Below the pieces are notes generated by a model, which saw only the letters and a list, made by a program, of their open reading frames with translations, did not search any database and was not told where the DNA came from. Below are positions 15,953-25,583 of a DNA stretch of 34,372 bases, piece by piece. Positions within the stretch are counted from its first letter, which is position 1. The number at the start of each line of letters is the position of its first letter. A program made the translations under genes and the position numbers. Source of the DNA: an uncultured Chlorobiaceae bacterium (GTDB lineage Bacteria; Bacteroidota; Chlorobiia; Chlorobiales; Chlorobiaceae); contig CAIPMW010000108.1 in the NCBI GenBank assembly GCA_903866255.1, positions 1-34,372 of the forward strand. The letters are read 5' to 3'.

Positions 15953-17989
15953 ATGAAACAGCTTCCTGTTTTTTTTAAACGTCATCTACCCTTGAGGTTT
16001 ATGACGTTTTTGATTGTTATGGCCGCACCTTTTTTTTCTTGTCAGGCACTCTGTGATGAAAACGACAATCTTCAGGGGTTACTTAACAATGCGGAATCGT
16101 CGACAACTATTGAGCGGTTGATTGAGACGCTTGATCTGTTGAAAAAAAATAAAATTTTGATCAATGAGGCCGAGGTTGACGAGCTTCGCCAGCTTCCATG
16201 GCTGAACAGCGCCGATGTTCAGGCAATCCTTCGCTATCGAAGGGAAAAAGGGCAAATTCACTCCATGCAGGCGCTTCAGACCATTATTGGAAAAGAGAAA
16301 ACGGCAAGTATTGCCCCTTTTATTCGTTATAAAAAAGAGAAGCTTGTCCGTATAACCTCAACACCAAAAGCTGTGGAGGTTGACGGCTCGTTGTATACCC
16401 GTTTGTTTCGGGAGACAACACCGCGAAAAGGTATTCTGAACGGCAATTATGCCGGAGAAAACTATAAACTGTATCATCGGGCAGAGTTTTCTGTTCCTCA
16501 TGTATCGGCCAGTCTGGTTCAGGAAAAAGATATCGGAGAGCCGGATATGGCCGATTTTACCTCGCTGAGTATTAATGTCTTTGACCTTGGTGTTCTGAAA
16601 AGCGCCGTTCTTGGCAACTATAAGCTTAATTTTGCGCAAGGGTTGCTTATGGGACAGGGGCGCTATTTTTCCAAAGGCACCAATCCGTCCGGGAGTGTCC
16701 GCCTCTTTTCGAAGCGCCTGCTGCCTTATGCCTCCAGTTCTGAATTTGGCTTTCTTCAGGGGGCGGCCACAACGCTGAAGCTCGATCCTTTTGAAGTGAC
16801 GGCATTTTATTCGGCAAACCATCTTGATGCAGTCATCAACGATGCTGGTGTCATTACCAGTTTTGGTACATCGGGCTACCATCGTACAGATCTTGAAATT
16901 GGCCGAAAAGATAATGTTACTGAAACCGTTTCCGGAGCGAATCTTCTCTATCATTATCAAGCGGGACTTTTCAGTGGCACAGCAGGGGGAAGCGTGCTTC
17001 GCTACAGCTATCCTTATCCGTTCGATGCACTCGAACCGGGTGCTGCCTTGAGTACGATCTCCTCTGGCACGCTCTACAGTGTTGAGACAGATCTTTCCGC
17101 TGGTCAGTTCACTCTCTTTGCCGAGACGGCATTTTCACAACATCCTGATGGAGTTTCATGGATTGCCGGGGCTGAATGTCAGGTTTCTCTTATTCTAAGC
17201 GCCGTTGTGGCCCGCAGATGCTATGGAGTGGATTATTTTTCCCCTTTTGCCGGGGCTTTTGCTGAACGGGGAGATGGAGCGTCAAATGAGGATGGATACT
17301 ATATTGGTGTCAATGCCAAGCCGAGCGATCGGCTTACCGTCGGTGGTTATTATGATTTGTTCACTTTTCCTGTTTTGGGTAGTAACTGTCACTATCCCTC
17401 TGATGGTAACGATATTCGTCTCTTCATGAACTGGAAACAGTCATCATGGCTTGCATGGAACATTCAGCTTCAGCGTAAATACAAGGAGGAGCAAAAAAAT
17501 CAGGGGAGTTCAACGGTTGCTCACTGGTCAGCTCTTCCTCTTGTTACCAATCGAGTTCAGCTCGATTGCGATGTTACTCTCCTTGATCGGCTTCGTCTTA
17601 GAACTCGGGGGGAGTTGAAACAGGTGGTCAAAAAATATCTCGCCGGAGATCAATCCTTTTATGGCAAAATGCTTTATCAACAGGTGGGGTACACTGTGGG
17701 GAACTATGGTCTGAAGGGACGTTTCTCCTTTTTTGATACCAGTGATTATGATGCAGCCATCTATGCTTATGAGGATGATCTCCCCCTGACCTCCAGTCTT
17801 GGAGTCTATGACGGGCGTGGCAAATCACTTTTTCTTCTGGCAACATGGCAGGTGATGAAGCAGATGAAACTCGGCGCACGATTTGAAACAACCTGGTATG
17901 ATGATCGTGTGGTGTACAGCAGTGGCAATGACGAGCGTGCAACCAGCGCTCCCGGATCATTTCATCTCGGATGCTTGCTGTCGTTCTGA
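15953..17989 (+). CDS. Secreted HhH protein with predicted outer-membrane beta-barrel
   Basis: A 678-residue protein with three visible parts. Residues about 13-34 form a signal peptide (LPLRFMTFLIVMAAPFFSC), so it is exported. Residues about 68-126 form a ComEA-like helix-hairpin-helix (INEAEVDELRQLPWLNSADV, then MQALQTIIG), a fold that usually binds DNA. The remaining 550 or so residues show alternating short strands, many aromatic residues at regular intervals and a terminal FHLGCLLSF ending in Phe, as in outer-membrane beta-barrels. I remember similar architectures in Bacteroidota and Chlorobiota without an assigned function. DNA uptake or envelope-bound DNA handling is an inference. The gene is last in the hisH-hisA-scpB-rluB run, 41 bp after rluB. 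The alternative is a structural barrel in which the HhH has lost DNA binding. Confidence 0.75.
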   Translation: MKQLPVFFKRHLPLRFMTFLIVMAAPFFSCQALCDENDNLQGLLNNAESSTTIERLIETLDLLKKNKILINEAEVDELRQLPWLNSADVQAILRYRREKGQIHSMQALQTIIGKEKTASIAPFIRYKKEKLVRITSTPKAVEVDGSLYTRLFRETTPRKGILNGNYAGENYKLYHRAEFSVPHVSASLVQEKDIGEPDMADFTSLSINVFDLGVLKSAVLGNYKLNFAQGLLMGQGRYFSKGTNPSGSVRLFSKRLLPYASSSEFGFLQGAATTLKLDPFEVTAFYSANHLDAVINDAGVITSFGTSGYHRTDLEIGRKDNVTETVSGANLLYHYQAGLFSGTAGGSVLRYSYPYPFDALEPGAALSTISSGTLYSVETDLSAGQFTLFAETAFSQHPDGVSWIAGAECQVSLILSAVVARRCYGVDYFSPFAGAFAERGDGASNEDGYYIGVNAKPSDRLTVGGYYDLFTFPVLGSNCHYPSDGNDIRLFMNWKQSSWLAWNIQLQRKYKEEQKNQGSSTVAHWSALPLVTNRVQLDCDVTLLDRLRLRTRGELKQVVKKYLAGDQSFYGKMLYQQVGYTVGNYGLKGRFSFFDTSDYDAAIYAYEDDLPLTSSLGVYDGRGKSLFLLATWQVMKQMKLGARFETTWYDDRVVYSSGNDERATSAPGSFHLGCLLSF

Positions 17990-18002
17990 GTTTACAGTGT
18001 TG

Positions 18003-18950
18003 TTACTTTTTATCGGCGGCCCTCATCAGCCTGTCACGAATTGCCCTGCCGAGCCCTTGGTCTGAAGGCAGTTCGCAGTAGATGATTTGTACACCTTCGG
18101 CATCACAATGCCGGAAAAAGCTGAAGAGCTTCCGCCCATACTCTTCGAGACTTTCGCAGAGCTTGTGCATTGAAACGCCTTGCGGAGGCTCCGAAAGGCC
18201 GATATAGGCTGATGATGGTTCGATAACCATTTTTTCATGAGCATGGCAAAGGACAATTGCAGCCTTGGGGGCATAATGCGGGTATTTCAGTCCGGGACTT
18301 TTCGGGGGCATCTGTTGGTCGGTGGTTGCCGGTGTTGCAATGGCCGGAACAATGGCCTGTAATTGTTCCAGGGTGATAGCGCCGGCTCTCAGCAGGAGAG
18401 GCTGTGATTCGGAACAGTCAACAATGGTTGATTCCAGGCCGATCGCACTTGGTGTGCCGCAAAGCACGCAGTCAATTTTTCCCTCAAGATCTTCATAGAC
18501 TGCCTCCCAACTGGTGGCGCTGGGTAGTCCCGAAAGATTTGCCGAGGGAGCGGCTACCGGGCAGTGTGAGAGACGGAGAAACTCCCGGGCGATTGGATTG
18601 ACCGGGCATCGGATACCAACGGTTTGCAGGCCTGCGGTGACGGTATCGGGTACAGAAGGATTTTTTTTCAGCACCAGCGTCAGCGGCCCCGGAAAAAAGT
18701 GTTCAATAAGCCTCTTCGCGTCGCCGTTAATCTCATCGGCAACATCAGCAAGTTGCTCGACACTGTAGATATGAACAATCAGCGGGTTATCCCCCGGACG
18801 CCCCTTTGCCTTAAAAATCTGTCTGATTGCTTGAGGATGGCAGATGCCAGCCCCAAGGCCGTAAACTGTTTCAGTTGGAAAGGCTACAACTCCGCCCGAG
18901 TTAAGAATGGCAGCGGCCTCTTCGGGTGAATGGGTCAGTATGGTCTGCAT
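18003..18950 (-). CDS. L-threonylcarbamoyladenylate synthase (Sua5 type)
   Basis: Makes threonylcarbamoyl-AMP from threonine, bicarbonate and ATP for the t6A37 modification of tRNAs that read ANN codons. The 315 residues contain an N-terminal YrdC domain (GVVAFPTETVYGLGA, KGRPGDNPLIVHI, HFFPGPLTLVLKK, APSANLSGLPSAT) and a C-terminal Sua5 domain joined by a linker with SPGLKYPHYAPKA. This makes it the long Sua5 form rather than the short TsaC. It ends 13 bp from the convergent HhH barrel gene, with no clear terminator between. The kinase-like gene lies 26 bp upstream on the same strand, so the two may be co-transcribed. Confidence 0.95.
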   Translation of the reverse strand: MQTILTHSPEEAAAILNSGGVVAFPTETVYGLGAGICHPQAIRQIFKAKGRPGDNPLIVHIYSVEQLADVADEINGDAKRLIEHFFPGPLTLVLKKNPSVPDTVTAGLQTVGIRCPVNPIAREFLRLSHCPVAAPSANLSGLPSATSWEAVYEDLEGKIDCVLCGTPSAIGLESTIVDCSESQPLLLRAGAITLEQLQAIVPAIATPATTDQQMPPKSPGLKYPHYAPKAAIVLCHAHEKMVIEPSSAYIGLSEPPQGVSMHKLCESLEEYGRKLFSFFRHCDAEGVQIIYCELPSDQGLGRAIRDRLMRAADKK

Positions 18951-18976
18951 GAAAAGTATCGTGGAGGTAATGAGGC

Positions 18977-19600
18977 TTAGAGAAAGAGGAGAGTACCGAG
19001 GAGACCGACGGTAGCGCTGATCAGGGGTATGGCAAGATTATCATCAATCTTGAAGTCGCCGATACGTACCACAAGCGCTTCAGTTATGGTTGCGGCAAGA
19101 GCCATTGTTAGGCCGATAAACACATTGAGACCGGGTACAATGGCAACTATCAGCAACGCGGAGAAAAAAAAAGCGATACTTCCCTCCAGGCTTTTTGTGC
19201 CGAAATGGTGTTTCCCAAAAATTTTTCCGACAATAGCCGCCAGTGTATCGGAAACAGCAACCATTGTGAATGCGGTGACGGCAATGATTTTTGGAAAAAA
19301 GAGTACCAAAAGCAGAGCGGCCATAATGATGTGTGTTGCGCCATTCAGATACGCTTTGTTCCCTTGCAGCTCATGCGTTCTCAGCATGGAACCAAACGAT
19401 TTATAATACCATGTGGAAACCGTACCTGAAAAATTTTTCAGAAGGTCAACCATAAAGAATCCGCAAAAAAGTGGCACAAGCAAAAGAAGGGCCAGTTCCC
19501 TGCTGATAAACCAGTAGATCACAGGAATCGACAGGGAGGAGAGGTGAATTGCTTTGCGCGCAATCTCATAGCGGAGTTCCAGTCGATCTGTCTCTTCCAT
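18977..19600 (-). CDS. Dolichol/phytol kinase-like membrane protein
   Basis: A 207-residue protein with about six hydrophobic segments, resembling the SEC59/VTE5-type dolichol or phytol kinase family that is also related to CDP-diacylglycerol synthases. The N-terminus RLELRYEIARKAIHLSSLSIP carries the conserved Arg-Lys-x-x-His near the first membrane segment. The central block AVSDTLAAIVGKIFGKHHFG TKSLEGS contains the D-x-x-A-x-x-x-G-x-x-x-G motif and the K-S-x-E-G segment that define the family. It would phosphorylate a prenol with CTP. In a chlorophyll-making organism phytol or farnesol salvage is a reasonable guess, but dolichol-like or lipid roles cannot be excluded. It is followed by the Sua5 gene after 26 bp. 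Confidence 0.8.
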   Translation of the reverse strand: MEETDRLELRYEIARKAIHLSSLSIPVIYWFISRELALLLLVPLFCGFFMVDLLKNFSGTVSTWYYKSFGSMLRTHELQGNKAYLNGATHIIMAALLLVLFFPKIIAVTAFTMVAVSDTLAAIVGKIFGKHHFGTKSLEGSIAFFFSALLIVAIVPGLNVFIGLTMALAATITEALVVRIGDFKIDDNLAIPLISATVGLLGTLLFL

Positions 19601-19814
19601 AGTTAACTAAAGTGCGCGGTGAAACGTCGAAAAATGTTTGTTGAAGAATGTGCTTGCAGATTATTCTGCATGAACCTGAATGTACACTGAAATCCTGGTA
19701 AGAGAAAATGTATAGTGGACTGCCATGGCAAGGGCGTATTGCAATCCGCCCCTGCAAATGTCCCTTGGTTACTCAATAACGCTTAGTTATTCGTATTCTT
19801 TTTCAAATATTGTT

Positions 19815-20642
19815 CTAAATCGCCTCCTTCAAATTCATCACCGACCAGTAATCGAACACAGGCCCGTCAATGCAAGTAAAGGTGGAGCCAACCATGCAGC
19901 GACAGCACTTGCCCATGCCGCAGTGCATCCGTCGCTCCAGTGAGACAAACATGCGGTTCATCGGTAACCCAAGCTTGTCAAGATAGCCACAGACGAACTT
20001 GAACATGATCGGTGGCCCGCAGACAATGGCGTAACTGTTCTTGACATCGATGGAGATATCATTGAAGAGATGGGTGATCATGCCGGTCTTGCCTCTCCAT
20101 TCCGCATCTCCATGCTCCACAATGGTATGCAGGCGGATATGGTTGATCATCTCCCACTCCGTAAACTGCCAGGTGAAAAGCAACTCCGATGGCTCTTTTG
20201 CGCCATAGAGAAGATTGATGTCAAGAAAGCGGTCGCGATGCTCGTTAATCCAGAAGAGGGGCGCGCGGAGCGGGGCAATACCCAGTCCGCCAGCAATCAG
20301 GAGGACGTTGTGCCCGGCCATCTCATCCATCGGGAACGATGACCCAAATGGCCCCCGTATTGCTACATAAGCCCCCTCTTCAATGGTGAAAAGCGCCGAA
20401 GTGACGTGGCCAGCCTTGCGGATGCATAGTTCAAGTGACTCATGGTTTGAGCTGGAGCTGGAAATCGAGATCGGCACATCGCCGTATCCGGGCAGCTCCA
20501 GCATAAGAAACTGGCCAGGTTTGAAGCGAAAGAATGCTCGTTCCTGAGGATCAACAATACGAAGTTGAAAAAGCTTCTCCTGCTCTGTGAGCCTGACAAT
20601 ATTGGTGATTCGGCATTTAAACCCTATATCAGTGTTCATCAT
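19815..20642 (-). CDS. HydG/AsrB-like FAD/NAD(P) oxidoreductase subunit
   Basis: A cytoplasmic ferredoxin-NADP reductase-like subunit related to the sulfhydrogenase gamma subunit (HydG) and to anaerobic sulfite reductase subunit B. It has an FAD-binding barrel ([20 protein letters not shown]), an NAD(P)-binding domain ([26 protein letters not shown]) and a C-terminal 2Fe-2S site in [16 protein letters not shown] with a fourth Cys at FTCIDGP. I place the start at the ATG pair 20640-20642, giving about 275 residues as usual for the family; an upstream ATG at 20732 overlaps the beta-subunit gene by 40 bp and adds a non-family N-terminus. It follows the HydB-like gene by about 50 bp. No hydrogenase or siroheme subunit follows: the next minus-strand gene is the prenol kinase. 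Confidence 0.85.
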   Translation of the reverse strand: MMNTDIGFKCRITNIVRLTEQEKLFQLRIVDPQERAFFRFKPGQFLMLELPGYGDVPISISSSSSNHESLELCIRKAGHVTSALFTIEEGAYVAIRGPFGSSFPMDEMAGHNVLLIAGGLGIAPLRAPLFWINEHRDRFLDINLLYGAKEPSELLFTWQFTEWEMINHIRLHTIVEHGDAEWRGKTGMITHLFNDISIDVKNSYAIVCGPPIMFKFVCGYLDKLGLPMNRMFVSLERRMHCGMGKCCRCMVGSTFTCIDGPVFDYWSVMNLKEAI

Positions 20643-20692
20643 CTCTGAGCGTCTATTAAAATCAGGCGCCGATGAAGCGAAATCCTCGCAGT

Positions 20693-21772
20693 TTATGTTC
20701 TGGCGGGGGATGACGAAACGCAGGTCAGGCATGACTCCTTCTCCATTCTGAGGTCGTTGATAACATCTTTTGGGTTAATCCCGGCAAGGCAGGCTCTTCC
20801 GCAGCGGTTGCAACCAACGCAAATCTGCTGATTGCCGTTTTCAGCAAATCCGCGATGCTGATGATAATAGCGATACTTCAGGCGGTCACCATTTTTTGGA
20901 CGAAAATTATGTCCGCCCGCCACCACGGCAAAGTCGACAAGGTTACAGGAGTAGAGCCTTTTCTCTCGTCTGGCCTCCTTCAGACTGGTTTCAAACGACT
21001 CGGTGAGCGAGTAGCAGTAACAAGATGGGCAGACCATAGCGCAGGTGCCGCAGTTGAGGCACTTCTGGCCCCATTTTTCCCAGACGGGGGAGTCAAACTC
21101 AATATCAAGAATACTCGGAAGGGCAGTAACGTCAATCTCGGTTGTAAAGCCATGCTGAATGATTTTGCGGCGCTCGACAAGGAGGCAGTTGTCTTCGTCA
21201 AGTGGATCACGGGTCTCAAACTCCTTGAGAAAGTTGAAGGCCTTTGATGAGTTGATGGAGAGATAATAGTTGTCACCAATATCGGAGCAAAAGAGGTTAA
21301 AGCCGGTTGTGACCGTGTGGTGGCTCATCGATTTGCAAAAACAGTCGGGCAGTGGCAGATGATCCATGCCGATCACAAAGCTGTTTTTGCGCCTGGCCAG
21401 ATAGTAAGGCGACGGAAAATGGCCCTTGAGCAGCACATCGTCGAGAATATTGAGGGCGCTGATGTCGCACGCTCTAAGTCCAACAAGCACCACAGGCTCT
21501 GACTCGTAGTGTATCCACTGCTCCCAATCGTCTCCGTGAAAGGTAAAGCGCGACAGCTCCTCACGGAAGGGAAGAAAGAAATGCTTGGCCGACGATGCTG
21601 TAGCGCTATAGTCGAAGGCAATGTCGTCAACCGCCTGCACCGGTTTGAACTGGTATATCGCATTGCCCTGCGTGTCGGTATCAACCTGTTGTGGCCCGAA
21701 GGAGCTGTTACTCTTGACAAGCAGGTCAATGAATCTCCTGAACTCCTTTTTTGAAATGACTTTATAGATCAT
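20693..21772 (-). CDS. HydB/AsrA-like iron-sulfur electron-transfer subunit
   Basis: A 359-residue iron-sulfur protein similar to the sulfhydrogenase beta subunit (HydB) and anaerobic sulfite reductase subunit A. Two 4Fe-4S clusters are indicated by Cys238/241/244/248 ([11 protein letters not shown]) and Cys318/321/324/328 ([11 protein letters not shown]). The N-terminal part contains [17 protein letters not shown], the conserved Arg-x-Cys-Asp block of the family. It would pass electrons between the flavin subunit encoded just downstream and a catalytic partner. In Pyrococcus-type operons the order is hydB-hydG-hydD-hydA; here only the first two are present. It may serve a hydrogenase or sulfur enzyme encoded elsewhere, or act as a stand-alone NAD(P)H:acceptor module. 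Confidence 0.85.
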   Translation of the reverse strand: MIYKVISKKEFRRFIDLLVKSNSSFGPQQVDTDTQGNAIYQFKPVQAVDDIAFDYSATASSAKHFFLPFREELSRFTFHGDDWEQWIHYESEPVVLVGLRACDISALNILDDVLLKGHFPSPYYLARRKNSFVIGMDHLPLPDCFCKSMSHHTVTTGFNLFCSDIGDNYYLSINSSKAFNFLKEFETRDPLDEDNCLLVERRKIIQHGFTTEIDVTALPSILDIEFDSPVWEKWGQKCLNCGTCAMVCPSCYCYSLTESFETSLKEARREKRLYSCNLVDFAVVAGGHNFRPKNGDRLKYRYYHQHRGFAENGNQQICVGCNRCGRACLAGINPKDVINDLRMEKESCLTCVSSSPART

Positions 21773-21898
21773 CGATCATGTTCCCTTATTCATCTCTTGT
21801 GAGCAGTTGCCGTAACAGCAAGCCTTATCGTCAAAGGTACACAAAAGCCCGCTGCAATAAAATTCATAACGAGCTTCTGCGCGAATGAAAGAGCAAGC

Positions 21899-23245
21899 TC
21901 ATCTTCTCTTTTCCAGAAGATATACCTTGTCGTTTTTCCTCACTGGTGCACATTTGAAGGTGACATTATCGCCTTTTACCGCATCCATATCCGGCAGGTC
22001 ATTGGTGAAAAATGTATCGGCCATCACCGTGACCACACCGGTTTTTGGGCCAAGAATGGAGAGCTTTTCACCCCGGTTAAGGCCACGGGCCAGGATGAGC
22101 ATCTCTGCAACACCTGCTTTCGGGTAGTATTTTTTGATCTCTCCGATATAGGTTTTTTTCTCCTGTGCCAGAGAGCCATACTCTCGCGTCCATGCCTCAA
22201 GAGGTTTTCCAAAATAAAACCCCGCAGAGAATCCACGGTTATAGACCTGGGCCAGCTTATGATTAAGTGCTATGGTCAGGTTGCTGTACCTGCTCCTGAA
22301 CTCCTCGTCGGAGCGATGGAAGGTGCAGAGGTCGAGCGCACTGCGGTAGGCGGAGGTTGTAGCCTGAACATATTCAGGGCTGCGGCTTCGTCCCTCAATC
22401 TTGAATCCGCTGATCCCTGCATCGATGAGCACATCAAGAAACTCAACAGCGCAAAGATCTTTTGGGCTCATCACATAATCAGTCCCAAGCTCCAGCTCTT
22501 CATTCTCCTCTGGATCAGTGATAATATACTGCCTGCGGCAAGGTTGCACACACTGGCCCCGATTAGCCGATCGGCCAAAAAGCTCCTGCGACATAAAGCA
22601 GCGCCCCGACACGGCAACACACATTGCACCGTGTACAAAGCACTCAATGCGTACAGCAAGCTTGTCGCTTTTTATCTTGCCAGTGATATGGCGCACCTGC
22701 TCGAGTGTCAGTTCCCTCGCCAGCACGATCATTGTTGCACCAAGAGAGGTATAGAACGTAACGGCATTGTAGTTGCTGACTGATGCCTGGGTGGAAATAT
22801 GAAAAGGCATGCCCGCATTCCGGCAAGCATCGATAACTGCCATGTCCGAGCAGATCACCGCATCAATGCCCGCAGCTTTGGCTGCCATCACCGTTTGAGT
22901 CATCTTCTTGAGTTCACCATCATAGACAATGGTATTGAGCGCAAGATAAGCTTTGGCCATGTATGCCGCGCAGAGGGCTTTGACGGCAGGGAACTCTGCC
23001 GGGGTGAAATTGCCGCTTCCGGCACGCATGTTATACCCCTCGGCCCCAAAGTAAACAGCATCCGCTCCAGCCTTCAGTGCGGTCACCAGACAGGTCATGT
23101 CGCCAGCGGGGGCGATAAGTTCAACGGGTGGCTCTTTTATGGAGTTATCCTCGGGAGTTGAGAGTAACTCTGGATTGGTCAAGGGCATCGGCGATTTTCG
23201 TTCGTTGGGAAGTATTAAATTGTATTGAGCTGATAATGTACTCAA
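21899..23245 (-). CDS. Peptidase U32 family protein (TrhP/YegQ-like)
   Basis: A 448-residue member of the U32 family. It carries the family signature [19 protein letters not shown], followed by [13 protein letters not shown], and the N-terminal block [15 protein letters not shown] with AGADAVYFG. Several U32 members once called collagenases are now known to act in tRNA or rRNA hydroxylation (TrhP, RlhA); the Cys-rich signature fits iron-sulfur ligation in those enzymes. The C-terminal beta-barrel-like part ([19 protein letters not shown]) fits the YegQ branch, so tRNA 5-hydroxyuridine formation is my preferred role. The start may be the ATG at 23188 (MPLTNPEL), since the first 19 residues look dispensable. 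It is transcribed away from the MsbA-like gene and 126 bp from the HydB-like gene. Confidence 0.88.
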   Translation of the reverse strand: MSTLSAQYNLILPNERKSPMPLTNPELLSTPEDNSIKEPPVELIAPAGDMTCLVTALKAGADAVYFGAEGYNMRAGSGNFTPAEFPAVKALCAAYMAKAYLALNTIVYDGELKKMTQTVMAAKAAGIDAVICSDMAVIDACRNAGMPFHISTQASVSNYNAVTFYTSLGATMIVLARELTLEQVRHITGKIKSDKLAVRIECFVHGAMCVAVSGRCFMSQELFGRSANRGQCVQPCRRQYIITDPEENEELELGTDYVMSPKDLCAVEFLDVLIDAGISGFKIEGRSRSPEYVQATTSAYRSALDLCTFHRSDEEFRSRYSNLTIALNHKLAQVYNRGFSAGFYFGKPLEAWTREYGSLAQEKKTYIGEIKKYYPKAGVAEMLILARGLNRGEKLSILGPKTGVVTVMADTFFTNDLPDMDAVKGDNVTFKCAPVRKNDKVYLLEKRR

Positions 23246-23400
23246 GGTAAAAGAGAAATCCTGTTCAGTAAAGTCGGATTAATAAATGCATCAGGTCGGC
23301 CATTCCATGATTTCTCAAGCCATATCTGCTCGCTGTTGTAAAGACGTGGGTGAAACCGTAGATTGGGAAAAGATTGTTGGGTGAACAGGTAACTTTTCTG

Positions 23401-25302
23401 ATGAAATTATTTTTAAGGCTGGTTCGTTACCTTCTTCCTTCAAAGGGGAAGATTGCGCTTGTTATTGTTGTCAGCATCATCTCCTCTCTTCTCGGGGTGG
23501 TTTCGATCTATTCGATGCTTCCTCTCCTTAATGCGGTTTTTAATGCTGACAGGAGCATAGAAGCACCATTCCATCCGGGAACTGCGGCTTTGGATAAAAA
23601 GAGTCTGGAGAGTAACAGCACGTCAGGCATATCTGGTATTAAGGGCATTGATACACAAAAGTTGAAGGCTTCGGCGACTGAGGCGTTTGCAGATCTGTTT
23701 CATGCTGAAACCAAAGAGCGGACGTTGCTCAATATTTGTCTATTTTTGATTGCCTCGTTTGCGGTCAAAAATCTTTTCGTCTACCTGAATGGCCAGCTCA
23801 TCTTCAGGATACAGACCAAGACCGCCAAAAGGCTGCGGGACGATGTGTTCAGCAATATCATTGAGATGCATCTTGATTATTTCAACAAAAATCGGGTTGG
23901 CAACTTGATGAACCTGGTTTATAATGACGTTCAGGCGGTGAACAATGCGGTGAGTTCGACGTTTGTTAATTTTTTGCAGAATCCATTTTCAATTTTTGTT
24001 TACGTCACAGTGCTTTTTGTGTTGAGCTGGAAACTGACGCTGTTTGCCTCCTTAACCTCACTGCTCATTTTTTTTGTTATTCGGACTATTGGTGAACAGG
24101 TGAAAGAGAATGCGGCAAATTTCCGCACTAAAATGGGGGATATGAATGCGGTTTTGCAAGAAAAATTCAGTGGCATCAAGGTTATCAAGTCCAGCGCGTT
24201 TGAAAATGTAGAGTTTGAAAGATTTCAGGTGTTTACTCGTGATTTTCGAAACCTTGATATACGGATAGCGAGGCTCCACAACATTATCAGTCCACTTAAT
24301 GAAACGTTGCTGGTGTCGGCTATTGCCTTTGTCCTCTGGTTTGGTGGTTTGCAGGTCTTCGAGGGGCGGTTGACCTCATCTGAACTTATTTTGTTTGCTT
24401 TTACTCTTTATTCCGCGATGGGGCCCATCAAGAAATTTGGTGAGGTAAATAATCAGTTGGCAGTTGGAATGGTCTCTGCAGAGCGCTTGTTTGAACTGCT
24501 TGATACGGTACCAGATATTGAAAACGGTACTCGTGCGATTATCGGCTTTTTGCATGATATCAGGTTTGAGGATGTCTGTTTTAAATACAGCAAGGAGGCA
24601 GATGCTCCGAATGTACTCGACCATGTCTCGTTCGAGATCAAGAAAGGGGAGACGGTTGCCCTTGTCGGCCAGTCCGGCTCAGGCAAGTCAACAACGGTTG
24701 ATCTGCTGCTGCGCTTTTACGATGTTGATTCAGGTAGAATTACCATTGACGGGATTGATATTCGCGAGTTCGATTTCAAGCAGTTGCGCTGCATGATTGG
24801 TGTGGTGAGCCAGGAGGTTATTCTGTTTAACGACACGATTAAGGCAAACATTGCTTATGGTACTCATGAAGCTATTGGTCATGACAGGGTGATTATTGCG
24901 GCAACAATGGCAAATGCTCATCAGTTTATCGAAGAAAAGCCGGAGCAGTATGAGACTTTGATTGGAGACCGGGGTGTCCAGCTTTCCGGTGGACAACGCC
25001 AGCGGCTGGCCATTGCCCGCGCAATGGTGAAAAATCCTGAACTGTTGATTTTTGATGAGGCAACCAGCGCCCTCGATAATGAATCCGAAAAGGTGGTGCA
25101 GCATGCAATTGATCATGCTTTGGAGAATCGTACGGCGCTTGTGGTAGCACATCGCCTGTCGACTGTCAGAAATGCTGACAGGATTATTGTTATGGATCGG
25201 GGCAGGACTGCTGAGTCGGGCAGTCATGAAGAGCTGCTTGAGGCTGGTGGTTTATACAAGCATCTGTATGATATTCAGTTTGCGGGAAAAGCGGAAGGGT
25301 AG
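23401..25302 (+). CDS. MsbA-like ABC exporter (permease-ATPase fusion)
   Basis: A half-size ABC exporter of 633 residues that, as a dimer, probably flips lipid A-core or another glycolipid across the inner membrane. The N-terminal half contains about six membrane segments, with an unusually long Ser/Lys-rich periplasmic loop between the first two (about residues 45-110). The ATPase half has Walker A GQSGSGKS (423-430), the signature LSGGQ (528-532), and Walker B LLIFDEA with Asp552 and Glu553, followed by the H-loop AHRLST. All catalytic residues are present. The ATG at 23401 is chosen over the TTG at 23374. It leads the plus-strand envelope gene group, which supports a lipid A role, but MsbA-like proteins also export peptides or other lipids. 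Confidence 0.9.
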   Translation: MKLFLRLVRYLLPSKGKIALVIVVSIISSLLGVVSIYSMLPLLNAVFNADRSIEAPFHPGTAALDKKSLESNSTSGISGIKGIDTQKLKASATEAFADLFHAETKERTLLNICLFLIASFAVKNLFVYLNGQLIFRIQTKTAKRLRDDVFSNIIEMHLDYFNKNRVGNLMNLVYNDVQAVNNAVSSTFVNFLQNPFSIFVYVTVLFVLSWKLTLFASLTSLLIFFVIRTIGEQVKENAANFRTKMGDMNAVLQEKFSGIKVIKSSAFENVEFERFQVFTRDFRNLDIRIARLHNIISPLNETLLVSAIAFVLWFGGLQVFEGRLTSSELILFAFTLYSAMGPIKKFGEVNNQLAVGMVSAERLFELLDTVPDIENGTRAIIGFLHDIRFEDVCFKYSKEADAPNVLDHVSFEIKKGETVALVGQSGSGKSTTVDLLLRFYDVDSGRITIDGIDIREFDFKQLRCMIGVVSQEVILFNDTIKANIAYGTHEAIGHDRVIIAATMANAHQFIEEKPEQYETLIGDRGVQLSGGQRQRLAIARAMVKNPELLIFDEATSALDNESEKVVQHAIDHALENRTALVVAHRLSTVRNADRIIVMDRGRTAESGSHEELLEAGGLYKHLYDIQFAGKAEG

Positions 25303-25583
25303 AACGCGACTCGTGCTTTTCGCTATGCCCGCGTGTTTGATGTGTATATCCGGGATTGGCCCAGGCTTGGCTCTGGTCGAACAATCGGTGGAGATGGCAA
25401 AGTATTTTGGAAAAAGCGGATACTAATAAAATAGCGCACACGAATTTTTTAAAAAAAAAGAATGCTCGATACTATCAATTTTGATAAATCAATGACTTAA
25501 AATGTTTCTCAGTGTGAGATTTTTGGCTTACGCAGAGGGTTCTGAAGCGATAAGGTTTTATTATTTTTTTGACAATGAAGTAA
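25303..25583 (+). other. 281-bp non-coding gap at the composition change
   Basis: Base composition drops sharply here, from the mixed composition of the exporter gene to the very AT-rich FkbM genes. A TATCAA-TT-TTGATA palindrome sits at 25473-25486. A TTGACA at 25569-25574 is too close to the next start codon to be its promoter unless the start is further inside. A short open stretch to 25426 resembles nothing I know. No terminator with a clear stem and U run is visible. Confidence 0.4.

Noticed and set aside
16358-16960. 200-residue antisense frame in the barrel gene
   Set aside because: No recognisable domain, no ribosome binding site, and the plus-strand gene covers it with a coherent architecture.
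25303-25426. Possible short gene after the exporter
   Set aside because: The frame begins inside the exporter gene and the translation resembles no family; no start or ribosome binding site.
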